Shown here in pieces: positions 1-7,260 of a stretch of 10,870 nucleotides of DNA. The first letter of the stretch is position 1, and every line of letters begins with the position of its first letter. The stretch spans positions 1-10,870 of the forward strand of contig JAUYAJ010000692.1 in NCBI GenBank assembly GCA_030693565.1. Reading direction: 5' to 3'. The position numbers and the translations under genes are program-made. The DNA is from Rubrivivax sp. GTDB lineage: Bacteria; Pseudomonadota; Gammaproteobacteria; Burkholderiales; Burkholderiaceae_C. The notes beneath the pieces are model-generated. The model had not been told where the DNA came from. It did no database searches and saw nothing but the letters and a program-made list of their open reading frames with translations.

Positions 1-99
1 ACCGAGGATGAACTCGTGCGCCTGCGCCTTGCGCGCCGCGGCTTCGATCTCGGCCGCGGTCGCGCCGGGCCTGCCGTAGCCGATGTTGGCGGCGATCGA
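1..99. repeat. Direct repeat, copy A (partial copy of ABC transporter gene)
   Basis: Bases 1-99 are identical, base for base, to 893-991 (offset 892). Identity stops at base 100 (c here, g at 992); the left limit is unknown because the window starts here. The copy corresponds to codons 451-483 of the ABC transporter, from just after the Q-loop to the start of the helical region before the signature motif. It is in the same orientation as the intact gene. The copy may be a genuine small duplication or an assembly artefact at a contig end: 99 is an odd number often used as a k-mer length. I cannot distinguish these from the sequence. Confidence 0.95.
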
Positions 100-183
100 C
101 GCGCCGGGTTCGTTGCAGGCGGTCAGTGCCTTGGCCTTGAGCTCGGCGCTATGCCGTCGGTGGGGAATAGGGTTGGAGTGCAT
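1..183 (-). pseudogene. Chimeric ORF: IS66/IS3-type transposase OrfA N-terminus fused to an ABC transporter fragment
   Basis: On the minus strand an open frame starts at ATG 183-181 and runs off the window after 61 codons. Residues 1-32 begin MHSNPIPHRRHSAELKAK and continue through an ACNEPGASIAA segment. From family knowledge this resembles the helix-turn-helix N-terminus of IS66/IS3-type OrfA proteins (pattern RRHS.E.K......C..PG.S.AA). From residue 29 onward the DNA is identical to the ABC transporter gene, and the frame is kept. The crossover falls within bases 88-99, encoding Ser-Ile-Ala-Ala, which would fit both parents. A ribosome binding site GGTGGA lies 5 nt before the ATG, inside a hairpin. 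The ORF cannot encode a complete transposase as it stands. The exact IS family is uncertain because only about 30 residues remain. Confidence 0.6.
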
Positions 184-184
184 A

Positions 185-213
185 GGTGTCCACCAATTTG
201 ATTGGTGGACACC
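185..213. promoter_or_regulatory. Perfect 13-bp inverted repeat upstream of transposase start
   Basis: Arms GGTGTCCACCAAT (185-197) and ATTGGTGGACACC (201-213) are perfectly complementary around a 3-nt spacer. On the minus strand, the 3' arm of the hairpin contains GGTGGA, the apparent Shine-Dalgarno site, with the ATG (183-181) starting 1 nt beyond the stem. Transcripts entering from upstream would therefore fold the start site shut. This resembles the protection from impinging transcription known for IS10 and IS50. It could also be an operator or an IS terminal repeat. Confidence 0.75.
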
Positions 214-228
214 ATCGTCAAGGTCGCC

Positions 229-360
229 TCAGCGACGAGCAAGGTGGGAAGGCTGGACGCTCAGGGTTGGCGTGCGCACCAGCGTCTGCGTCAGCGCGAC
301 GATGTCGTCGCGCTTGGCAGCGATGCGGGCCAGCAAGGCGTCGGTGTCGGGGCTTGTCAT
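229..360 (-). pseudogene. 5' remnant of an M20-type amidohydrolase/deacetylase gene
   Basis: A 43-codon ORF begins at ATG 360-358, 31 nt downstream of the ABC transporter stop and on the same strand. Its start, MTSPDTDALLARIAAKRD, followed by IVALTQTLVRTPTLS, looks like the N-terminal helix of M20 peptidases such as the ArgE/DapE/aminoacylase group, where L.Q.LVR.PT.NPPG is typical. The match fades after residue 34, exactly where NPPG would be expected. The frame then ends with an unrelated tail (VQPSHLARR) and a TGA. Full-length M20 enzymes have about 380-430 residues, so over 90% is missing. The simplest reading is that the adjacent insertion sequence entered at about codon 34 (near base 260). 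The family call is an inference from a short segment. Confidence 0.5.
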
Positions 361-381
361 GGCCCCACTCTAAAGCCCTTT

Positions 382-407
382 GCCGGCGTGATCACTGGCG
401 CGCCGGC
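382..407. other. Inverted repeat around ABC transporter stop codon
   Basis: Arms GCCGGCG (382-388) and CGCCGGC (401-407) flank a 12-nt spacer that contains the stop codon of the ABC transporter (392-394). No run of T follows on the minus strand, so it is not a convincing intrinsic terminator. A small AAAG-GG-CTTT dyad follows at 371-380. Confidence 0.35.
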
Positions 408-2341
408 GGCGGCTCGGCGTCAGTGTCGGGTTCGGGGCGCTCAGCGGGCCGCATCTCGTCGAGCGGGCCGTCGTCGGTGGGGGTCGCTGCCGCGGTCTCG
501 ACCGTGGCCACGGCCTCGGCGAGAAAACCGCCCGACTGGTGGGCCCACAGCGACGCATAGTGGCCGCGCAGCGCCAGCAGCTCGGCATGGCTGCCTTGTT
601 CGACGATGCGGCCGCGGTCGAGCACGATCAGCCGGTCCATGCGCGCGATGGTCGACAGCCGGTGGGCGATCGCGATCACCGTCTTGCCTTCCATCAGCCC
701 GAGCAACTGGTCCTGGATCGCGACCTCGACCTCGCTGACCAGCGCCGAGGTGGCTTCGTCGAGCACCAGGATCGGCGCGTCTTTCAGGATCACGCGGGCG
801 ATCGCGACGCGCTGGCGCTGGCCGCCGCTGAGCTTGACGCCGCGCTCGCCGACATGCGCTTCGTAGCCGGTGCGGCCTTTCCAGTCCTGCAGACCGAGGA
901 TGAACTCGTGCGCCTGCGCCTTGCGCGCCGCGGCTTCGATCTCGGCCGCGGTCGCGCCGGGCCTGCCGTAGCCGATGTTGGCGGCGATCGAGCGGTGCAG
1001 CAGCGAGGTGTCCTGCGTCACCATGCCGATCGCGGCGCGCAGGCTTTCCTGCGTCAACTCGCGGATATCGTGGCCGTCGATGCGCAGGCTGCCTTGCTCC
1101 ATGTCGTGGAATCGCAGCAGCAGGTTCACCAGCGTCGACTTGCCGGCGCCCGAGCGGCCGACGATGCCCACACGCTCGCCGGGCTTGATGACGAGGTCGA
1201 GCGCGTCGAGCACACGCTGGCCGTCGTCGCGGCCATAAGTGAAGGTCACGCCTTCGAAGCGGATCTCGCCGCGGCCGACCTCGAGCTCGCGGGCGCCGGC
1301 CTTGTCCGTCATCGCATGCGGCACGGCGATGGTCTCCATGCCTTCCTGGACGACGCCGATGTTCTCGAAGATGCCGGTCACTTCCCAGCTCACCCAGCCG
1401 GCCACGTTGGCGATGGTCCAGGCCAGCGGCAGCGCCATCGCCACCGTGCCGGCGTCGATCTGGCCACTGCCCCAGAGCACGACGCCGATCGCCGCCGTGC
1501 TCACCAGCAGCATCGCGTTGAGCGCCGACAGCGTGGTCATGAAGATGGTGATCAACCGCATGTGGGCGGCGATCGCGCCGGTGTGCTCGTCGATCACCTC
1601 GCGCACGTAGGCGTCTTCGTCACGGGCGCGGGCGAACAGCTTGACGGTGAGGATGTTGGTGTAGCTGTCGACCACACGCCCCATCACCAGGCTGCGCAGC
1701 TCGCTGCTGGCCTTGGCCAGGTCGCGCATGCGCGGCACGAAGCGGCGCAGGAAGTACACATAACCGGCGAACCACAGCGCGGTGGGAATCGCGAGACGCC
1801 AGTCGGCGGTGCTCATCAGCACCAGCGCGCTCAGGCCATAGACGACGATGTACCAGACGGCGCGGATGCTCGACACCACACATTCGCGCACCGCGTTGCT
1901 GGTCTGCATCACGCGGTTGGCGATGCGGCCGGCGAAGTCGTTCTGGAAGAAGGGCCAGCTCTGGCGCACCACATGCCAGTGGCTTTGCCAGCGGATCAGG
2001 CTGGTGACGCCGGGCACGACGGCGTTGTTGCGCACCAGGCTGTCGGTCAGCAGCGCCAGCGGCCGGCCGATCAGCACCAGCGCGGCCATCGCCAGCAGCA
2101 TCGGCGTGGCCTCGGCCAGCGCGGCGCCGCGGTCGCTGGCCTCCATCAGCCGCACCAGGCGGCCGATGAAGACCGGGATCAAGGTGTCGATCAAGGCGAC
2201 CGCCAGCCCGGTGACGAACATCGCCCCATACAAGCCCTTGGTCTGGCGCACGTAATGCCAGTAGAAGGCGAGCAGGCCGGGGGGCGGCGCGCTGCCGGGC
2301 AGGGCCGTGGGGCGGATGCGGCTTTCGAAGAACGCGAACAT
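392..2341 (-). CDS. ABC exporter, fused permease and ATPase (MsbA/MdlB-like)
   Basis: A 649-residue half-transporter of the type I exporter fold, expected to work as a homodimer or heterodimer in the inner membrane. Hydrophobic segments lie at about 38-60, 80-98, 160-200 and 262-315. The ATPase domain spans about 355-595: A-loop Tyr369, Walker A GRSGAGKS 395-402, Q-loop Gln443, signature LSGGQ 504-508, Walker B ILVLDE 524-529 and H-loop His560. The D-loop is SALV instead of the near-universal SALD (Val535, codon GTC; GAC would restore Asp). The C-terminal ~45 residues are Pro/Glu/Ala-rich and probably disordered. The start at 2341 is the first Met of a plausible cytoplasmic N-terminus; the ribosome binding site is weak. 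It lies 99 nt downstream of amgK on the same strand. The substrate cannot be told; lipid or drug export is typical of the family. Confidence 0.93.
   Translation of the reverse strand: MFAFFESRIRPTALPGSAPPPGLLAFYWHYVRQTKGLYGAMFVTGLAVALIDTLIPVFIGRLVRLMEASDRGAALAEATPMLLAMAALVLIGRPLALLTDSLVRNNAVVPGVTSLIRWQSHWHVVRQSWPFFQNDFAGRIANRVMQTSNAVRECVVSSIRAVWYIVVYGLSALVLMSTADWRLAIPTALWFAGYVYFLRRFVPRMRDLAKASSELRSLVMGRVVDSYTNILTVKLFARARDEDAYVREVIDEHTGAIAAHMRLITIFMTTLSALNAMLLVSTAAIGVVLWGSGQIDAGTVAMALPLAWTIANVAGWVSWEVTGIFENIGVVQEGMETIAVPHAMTDKAGARELEVGRGEIRFEGVTFTYGRDDGQRVLDALDLVIKPGERVGIVGRSGAGKSTLVNLLLRFHDMEQGSLRIDGHDIRELTQESLRAAIGMVTQDTSLLHRSIAANIGYGRPGATAAEIEAAARKAQAHEFILGLQDWKGRTGYEAHVGERGVKLSGGQRQRVAIARVILKDAPILVLDEATSALVSEVEVAIQDQLLGLMEGKTVIAIAHRLSTIARMDRLIVLDRGRIVEQGSHAELLALRGHYASLWAHQSGGFLAEAVATVETAAATPTDDGPLDEMRPAERPEPDTDAEPPPARQ
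893..991. repeat. Direct repeat, copy B (inside ABC transporter gene)
   Basis: This is the parental copy of the 99-bp repeat, embedded in an intact reading frame (minus strand, residues about 451-483 of the exporter). Its last 12 bases, on the side nearer the gene's 5' end (980-991), encode Ser-Ile-Ala-Ala on the minus strand. The same four residues occur at the junction of the chimeric copy at 88-99. Confidence 0.95.
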
Positions 2342-2440
2342 CGGGCGGTCGCCACCGGGCGCTTCGTGGGCGCCGGGCGGCCGGTGGGAGCAGGGCTGGC
2401 GATTGTCGGCGTTTGCGCGGCCGCCCGCCCGCCGGCGCGT

Positions 2441-3505
2441 CTAGAAGGTGTAGCCGGCCTGGACGCGCTGGCCCGACATCGGCTCGAGCAGTGCCAGCAA
2501 CGGCCGCAGCGGCCCGTAGCGCAGCGCCACCTTGTTGGCGTAGGCAAAGAAGCGCGGCAGGTCGGCGGCGTACTTCGCTTTGCCGTCGCGGTGCTTGAGG
2601 CGGCAGAAGATGCCGATCACCTTCAGATGGCGTTGCAGCCCCATCCATTCGAGCGCGCGCCAGAACTCGCCGAAGTCGGCTTCCATCGCATCGCCCAGCG
2701 GCAGGCCGGCGGCGCGCGCCTGCTGCCAGTAGCGCACCGCCCAGTCGAGTTCCTGTTCCTCATCCCAGGAGATGAAGGCGTCGCGCAGCAGCGAAGCCAT
2801 GTCGTAGGTGATAGGGCCGCGCGCCGCATCCTGGAAGTCGAGGATGCCGGGGTTGGGCTCGCAGACCATCAGGTTGCGCGGCATCCAGTCGCGGTGCACG
2901 GCCAGCGTCGGCTGCGCCAGCGCGCTGCCCGTCAGCAGCCGGCAGGTCTGTTGCCAGGTGGCGGTTTGCGCCACCGTCCACTGAATGCCGAATTCACGCT
3001 GCACGCACCACTCGGGGAACAGCGCCAGCTCGCGCGCCAGCAAGGCCTCGTCATAGGCCGGCAGGCCGGCGGCGGGCACGCGCAGCTGCCATTGCACCAG
3101 GGCTTGCACGGCATCGCGCATCAAGGCGTCGGCGCGCGCACGGTCGCCGCCGCGCAGCGCTTCGAGGTAGGGCAGCTGGCCCAGGTCGCTGAGCAGCAGA
3201 AAGCCATGCTCGGCGTCGCATTCGAGCACCTGGGGGCCGTGCAGCCCGGCGCCCTGGATCAGCCCGGCCACGTCGACGAACGGGCGCACGTCTTCGTGCG
3301 GCGGTGGTGCGTCCATCACGATCAAGCAGCCGCTGGCGGCCTGGATGCGCAAGTAGCGGCGGAAGCTGGCGTCGGTCGAGGCCGGCGCCAGTGTGGCGGC
3401 GTCGAGCCCGTGGCGCGGCGCGATCGCGTTCAGCCAGGTCTGGAATGCCGCCTGGCGGCCGAGATCAGGCCAGCTGATGCTGGCAGGAAGGGCAGAAACC
3501 GTCAT
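2441..3505 (-). CDS. amgK: N-acetylmuramate/N-acetylglucosamine anomeric kinase
   Basis: A 354-residue phosphotransferase of the aminoglycoside phosphotransferase (APH) fold. AmgK phosphorylates the C1 hydroxyl of MurNAc and GlcNAc in the cytoplasm, a step of cell-wall recycling that bypasses de novo UDP-MurNAc synthesis. The catalytic loop HRDWMPRN is at 204-211 (Asp206 as base, Asn211 for metal). The metal-binding DFQ motif is at 223-225, inside ILDFQDAARGPITYDMASLL, which is characteristic of AmgK. An N-terminal ATP-binding lobe segment (SFRRYLRI, 47-54) is also visible. The start at 3505 was chosen because the typical N-terminus SWPDLGRQAAFQTWL follows; an upstream in-frame extension would run into lptD. 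It is divergent from lptD, an arrangement known from pseudomonads. Its usual partner, the uridylyltransferase gene murU, is not next to it in this window. Confidence 0.9.
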   Translation of the reverse strand: MTVSALPASISWPDLGRQAAFQTWLNAIAPRHGLDAATLAPASTDASFRRYLRIQAASGCLIVMDAPPPHEDVRPFVDVAGLIQGAGLHGPQVLECDAEHGFLLLSDLGQLPYLEALRGGDRARADALMRDAVQALVQWQLRVPAAGLPAYDEALLARELALFPEWCVQREFGIQWTVAQTATWQQTCRLLTGSALAQPTLAVHRDWMPRNLMVCEPNPGILDFQDAARGPITYDMASLLRDAFISWDEEQELDWAVRYWQQARAAGLPLGDAMEADFGEFWRALEWMGLQRHLKVIGIFCRLKHRDGKAKYAADLPRFFAYANKVALRYGPLRPLLALLEPMSGQRVQAGYTF

Positions 3506-3566
3506 GGATAATCGTTTCCCGATGGGGGTCGTCCGACCCACGAAAGACCAGGCGCCATTGTCCCGC
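3506..3566. promoter_or_regulatory. Divergent amgK/lptD control region
   Basis: These 61 bp separate the two divergent starts and should carry both promoters or parts of them. A GATAAT -10-like hexamer for lptD is at 3507-3512, but no good -35 sits at the right distance. A short dyad, GGGTCG (3526-3531) and CGACCC (3534-3539), could be a protein binding site. No clear promoter for amgK is visible. All of this is weak evidence. Confidence 0.3.
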
Positions 3567-5939
3567 ATGCGAATCACCCCGCTGGCCCTGGCCGTCGCCT
3601 TGCTGCTGGCCGTTGCCGCCACGGCCGCGCGAGCGGCTGATCGCCGCGCCGGCGCCGCCGCAACGCCGCCCCGCGAGGGTGCGCCACTGGCCGTCGGCGG
3701 GGCCGTGGGCGCGCTGCCCATCAGCTTGCAGGCGCAGCAGATCCACGGTCGGCCCGGTATTGAGGCAGTGGCCGAAGGCGCGGTCGAATTGCGCCAAGGC
3801 GGCTTGCTGATTCGCGCCGACCGGCTCAGCTATGTGCAGGACGAAGACCGCGCCCGCGCCAGCGGCAACGTCTTGATCCGCCGCGATGGCATGGTCTACA
3901 GCGGCACCGAACTGCAGTTGCAGCTTGAGCACTTCGAAGGCTTCTTTCTGCAGCCGAAGTTCGAGTTCGAGCGCCTGGGCACCGGCGGCAGCGCTGACCG
4001 TGTCGATTTCATCGACCGTGTGCGTTCGCGGGCCCACAACGCGCGCTACACGAGCTGCCCGCGCGACGGCTCGGGCGACCCCGACTGGGTGCTGCAGGCG
4101 CGCCGCGTCAGCCTGGACTTCGACGCCAATGAAGGCCTTGCCGAAGGCGCGGTGCTGCGCTTCTTGGGCGTGCCCATCCTGGTGCTGCCGGTGTTGAGCT
4201 TTCCGATCACCGACGCCCGTAAATCGGGCTGGCTGCCGCCCAGCGTCGGCCTGGACTCGCGCAGCGGTTTTGATCTGCGGGTGCCGTATTACTGGAACAT
4301 CGCACCGCAATACGACGCCACCTTGATCCCGCGCCTGATCACCCGGCGCGGCCTGGGCCTGGAAGCCGAGTTCCGCTACCTCGAACCGCGCTACCAGGGC
4401 GAGATCGACGTCGACCTGCTGCCGCACGACCGCTTGGCTGGCCGCTCCCGCCATGCACTGAGCTGGACCCAGGATGGCCGCCTGGCCGAAGGCCTGCGCT
4501 ACCGCGCCGACTGGACGCAGGTGTCCGACGACAACTGGTGGAAAGACTTCCCGAAGGCCGGCCGCAGCCTGACGCCGCGCCTGCTGGCCCAGCGCCTGGG
4601 CACCGAGCGGCCGTTCACGATCGCCGGCGGCGAGGGCCTGGCCTACCTGCGGCTACAGCAATGGCAGGTGTTGCAAAGCGCCGAACAACCCATCCTTGCG
4701 CCTTACCAGCGCAGCCCGCAGATCGGCGTGCGCGCGTCGGGCCTGCTCGGCGCTGGTTTCGAGGCCGCCGTCGAGACCGAGTTCAACCGCTTCAACTTGC
4801 CCAGGGGTGCAGCCAGCTTGCGGCCGACCGGGCTGCGCTGGCATGCCCAGGGCACGCTGAGTCGGCCCTGGCGCGAGCCCAGCGCCTGGTTGGTGCCGCG
4901 GCTGACGCTGCGCGCCACCGAATACCGGCTCGACCAAGCGCTGGCCGATGGCCGCCGCCAGGCGTCGCTGCTGGTGCCCACGCTGAGCGTCGACGCCGGC
5001 CTGGTCTTCGAGCGCCAGACCGAAGGCTTTGGCCGCGCGCTGCGGCAGACGCTGGAGCCGCGGTTGCTCTATGTGAACACGCCTTACCGCGAACAGATCG
5101 GGCTGCCCAACTTCGACAGCGCGGGGCTCGACTTCAACTTCAGTTCGATCTTTGCCGACAACGGTTTCTCCGGTGCCGACCGCGTGTCCGACTCGCACCA
5201 GCTCACCTTCGGCGTCACGACGCGGGTGATCGACGCCGGCAGCGGCGCCGAGGCCTTGCGCCTGGGTCTGGTGCAGCGCTATCTGCTGCGCCCGCAGCGC
5301 GTCACCGCGCAAGGCGACGGCTCGGTCGACGGTCCGACGCTGAATCAGCGCTTTTCCGACCTGCTGCTGCTGGGATCGACGAATGTGCTGCCGGGCTGGA
5401 CGCTGGACGCGGCGCTGCAATACAACCCGGACCAGGCGCGCGCGGTGCGCTCGATCGCCGGTGTGCGCTACTCGCCGGGGCCGTTTCGCACCCTGAACGC
5501 CAAATACCGGCTGGCACGCGGCCTCAGCGAACAGCTCGAGATGGGCTGGCAATGGCCGCTGACAGGCGGCGCGCCGCTGACGGCGGCTGCGCAAGCCGCG
5601 GCCAGTGGCATCGGCGCCGCGGCGGGGCGCTCGGCCGCGCCGTGCAGCGGCACCTGGTACACCGTGGGCCGCGTCAACTACAGTCTGAAGGACAGCAGGG
5701 TCACCGATTCGCTGCTCGGCGTCGAGTACGACGCCGGTTGCTGGATCGGCCGCGTCGTCGCCGAACGCCTGTCCACCGGACGCAGCGAAGCGACGACGCG
5801 ACTGCTGCTGCAACTTGAACTGGTGGGCTTGTCACGCCTGGGCTCGAACCCGCTGAAGGTCTTGAAGGACAATATCCCCGGTTACCGCCTGCTCCGCGAC
5901 GAGCGCCCGACGTCGCCTGAACTGCCCGCTTATGACTGA
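3567..5939 (+). CDS. lptD: LPS-assembly outer membrane protein LptD
   Basis: LptD with LptE forms the outer-membrane translocon that receives LPS from the LptA bridge and inserts it in the outer leaflet. From the Met at 3567 the protein has 790 residues, close to the family norm. A signal peptide covers residues 1-23 (hydrophobic core LALAVALLLAVAATA, cut after ARA). A periplasmic OstA/LptA-like domain (about 50-130) is followed by the beta barrel from about 200. The barrel carries the hallmark DARKSGWLPPSVG segment (216-228) and alternating aromatic strands up to the C-terminal NIPGYRLL. Cysteines are only 164, 693 and 725, unlike the four of E. coli. An Ala-rich insertion lies at about 668-692. 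An alternative in-frame start at 3504 would share two bases with the amgK start codon; 3567 is preferred because it gives a clean signal peptide. It overlaps surA by 8 bp. Confidence 0.95.
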   Translation: MRITPLALAVALLLAVAATAARAADRRAGAAATPPREGAPLAVGGAVGALPISLQAQQIHGRPGIEAVAEGAVELRQGGLLIRADRLSYVQDEDRARASGNVLIRRDGMVYSGTELQLQLEHFEGFFLQPKFEFERLGTGGSADRVDFIDRVRSRAHNARYTSCPRDGSGDPDWVLQARRVSLDFDANEGLAEGAVLRFLGVPILVLPVLSFPITDARKSGWLPPSVGLDSRSGFDLRVPYYWNIAPQYDATLIPRLITRRGLGLEAEFRYLEPRYQGEIDVDLLPHDRLAGRSRHALSWTQDGRLAEGLRYRADWTQVSDDNWWKDFPKAGRSLTPRLLAQRLGTERPFTIAGGEGLAYLRLQQWQVLQSAEQPILAPYQRSPQIGVRASGLLGAGFEAAVETEFNRFNLPRGAASLRPTGLRWHAQGTLSRPWREPSAWLVPRLTLRATEYRLDQALADGRRQASLLVPTLSVDAGLVFERQTEGFGRALRQTLEPRLLYVNTPYREQIGLPNFDSAGLDFNFSSIFADNGFSGADRVSDSHQLTFGVTTRVIDAGSGAEALRLGLVQRYLLRPQRVTAQGDGSVDGPTLNQRFSDLLLLGSTNVLPGWTLDAALQYNPDQARAVRSIAGVRYSPGPFRTLNAKYRLARGLSEQLEMGWQWPLTGGAPLTAAAQAAASGIGAAAGRSAAPCSGTWYTVGRVNYSLKDSRVTDSLLGVEYDAGCWIGRVVAERLSTGRSEATTRLLLQLELVGLSRLGSNPLKVLKDNIPGYRLLRDERPTSPELPAYD

Positions 5940-7260
5940 ATTGCTCTCATTTCAACGCTCGCTGGTCGCCATCGCGGCCGCGTTCGTGCTGGTCTGCGCT
6001 GCCGACCTCGCCCAGGCCCAGGCCCGCGTGCCGGTGCGCAACGGCGACTACATCGCCGTCGTCGTCAACCAGGAACTGGTGACCGCCGGCGAGGTCGAGC
6101 GCCGCGTCGCCGGCACCCAGCAGGAAGCCGCGCGCAGCGGCGCCCAGCTGCCATCGGCCGATGCGCTGCACCAGCTCGTCCTTGACGCCTTGATCGACGA
6201 GCGCGTCATCGTCACCCATGCCCGCGAGAGCGGCATGAAGGTTGACGACGGCGAGATCGACCGCGCGGTGCAGAACGTCGCCGCGCAGAACCAGCTGACG
6301 ATCCCACAACTGCGCGAGCGGCTGCGCGCCGACGGCCTGGACTACACGCGCTTTCGAGCCGGCCTGCGCGACCAGATGCTGATCGAGCGCGTGCGCGAGC
6401 GCGAGGTCTACCAGCGCATCACCATCAGCGATGCCGATGTCGACCGCTTCCTCGACGAGCAACGCCGTGCCGCCAGTGCGGATGCCGAGATCAGCGTCGC
6501 CCAGATCCTGGTCACCGTGCCCGAAGGTGCCAGCGCGGCCGTGGTGGCCGAGCGCCGTGCCCGCGCCGAGGCCGCGCTGGCACGCCTGCGCGGCGGCGAG
6601 GCCTTCGAACGCGTCGCCAAGGAAGTCTCCGAAGACGCCAACCGCGAACGCGGCGGCGAGCTCGGCATGCGGCCGTCGTCGCGCCTGCCCGACGTCTTCG
6701 TCGAAGCCGTGCGCGGCCTCAGCGACGGCCAGCTGGCGCCGACGCTGCTGCGCAGCGGTGCCGGATTCCATGTGCTCAAGCTGATCGAGCGCCGCGACGG
6801 TTCGGTGGCCCGCGTCACCCAGACCCATGCGCGCCACATCCTGCTGCGCACCTCGGCCCAGCTCAGCGCCGATGCCGCCACCCGCCGGCTGGCTGAGTAC
6901 CGGCAGCAGATCGAGTCCGGCGCGCGCCGCTTCGAAGACCTGGCGCGCCAGGTCTCGGAAGACGGTTCGGCGGCCGAAGGCGGTGACCTCGGCTGGGCCG
7001 CGCCCGGCGTCATGGTGCCCGAATTCGACGAAGCGATGAACCAGTTGCAGGTTGGCAGCCTGTCGCCGCCGGTGGTGTCGCGCTTCGGCGTCCACCTGAT
7101 CCAGGTGCTGGGGCGGCGCGAGGTCGCCCTGGACGTCAAGCAGCAGCGCGACCAGGCCCGCAACGTCTTGCGTGAACAGAAGTTCGAGCAGGCCTACTCG
7201 GACTGGGCGCGCGACCTGCGGGCGCGCGCCTACATCGAAAAGCGCGAGCCGCCACTCTGA
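5932..7260 (+). CDS. surA: Periplasmic chaperone and peptidyl-prolyl isomerase SurA
   Basis: SurA escorts unfolded outer-membrane proteins, LptD among them, through the periplasm to the BAM complex. The product has 442 residues. It has a signal peptide (hydrophobic 10-23, probable cut after AQA near residue 29), an N-terminal SurA chaperone domain (about 36-160), a first parvulin domain (about 185-288, GGELGM at 241-246) and a second parvulin domain (about 297-396, with THARHILL at 298-305 and GGDLGW at 350-355). A C-terminal helix (about 400-432) completes the chaperone module. The ATG lies inside the last codons of lptD (shared ATGACTGA), so translation is probably coupled. This order links the chaperone with its client. 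The stop TGA overlaps the ATG of a 12-codon mini-ORF that leads to rsmA. Confidence 0.96.
   Translation: MTELLSFQRSLVAIAAAFVLVCAADLAQAQARVPVRNGDYIAVVVNQELVTAGEVERRVAGTQQEAARSGAQLPSADALHQLVLDALIDERVIVTHARESGMKVDDGEIDRAVQNVAAQNQLTIPQLRERLRADGLDYTRFRAGLRDQMLIERVREREVYQRITISDADVDRFLDEQRRAASADAEISVAQILVTVPEGASAAVVAERRARAEAALARLRGGEAFERVAKEVSEDANRERGGELGMRPSSRLPDVFVEAVRGLSDGQLAPTLLRSGAGFHVLKLIERRDGSVARVTQTHARHILLRTSAQLSADAATRRLAEYRQQIESGARRFEDLARQVSEDGSAAEGGDLGWAAPGVMVPEFDEAMNQLQVGSLSPPVVSRFGVHLIQVLGRREVALDVKQQRDQARNVLREQKFEQAYSDWARDLRARAYIEKREPPL

Noticed and set aside
2342..2440. Possible terminator or gene in the 99-bp gap between amgK and the ABC transporter
   Set aside because: The stretch is GC-rich with scattered short complementarity but no stem followed by T-run, and no ORF with a ribosome binding site.
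1620..2648. A 342-codon minus-strand frame overlapping the ABC transporter and amgK, in the place where murU might be expected
   Set aside because: It is an out-of-frame reading of the two real genes and shows no nucleotidyltransferase motif.
539..3511. A 990-codon open frame on the plus strand, opposite the ABC transporter and amgK
   Set aside because: Its translation is rich in His, Gln, Arg, Ala and Asp with no domain. It is the usual antisense shadow of GC-rich coding DNA, and both genes on the other strand have complete motifs.
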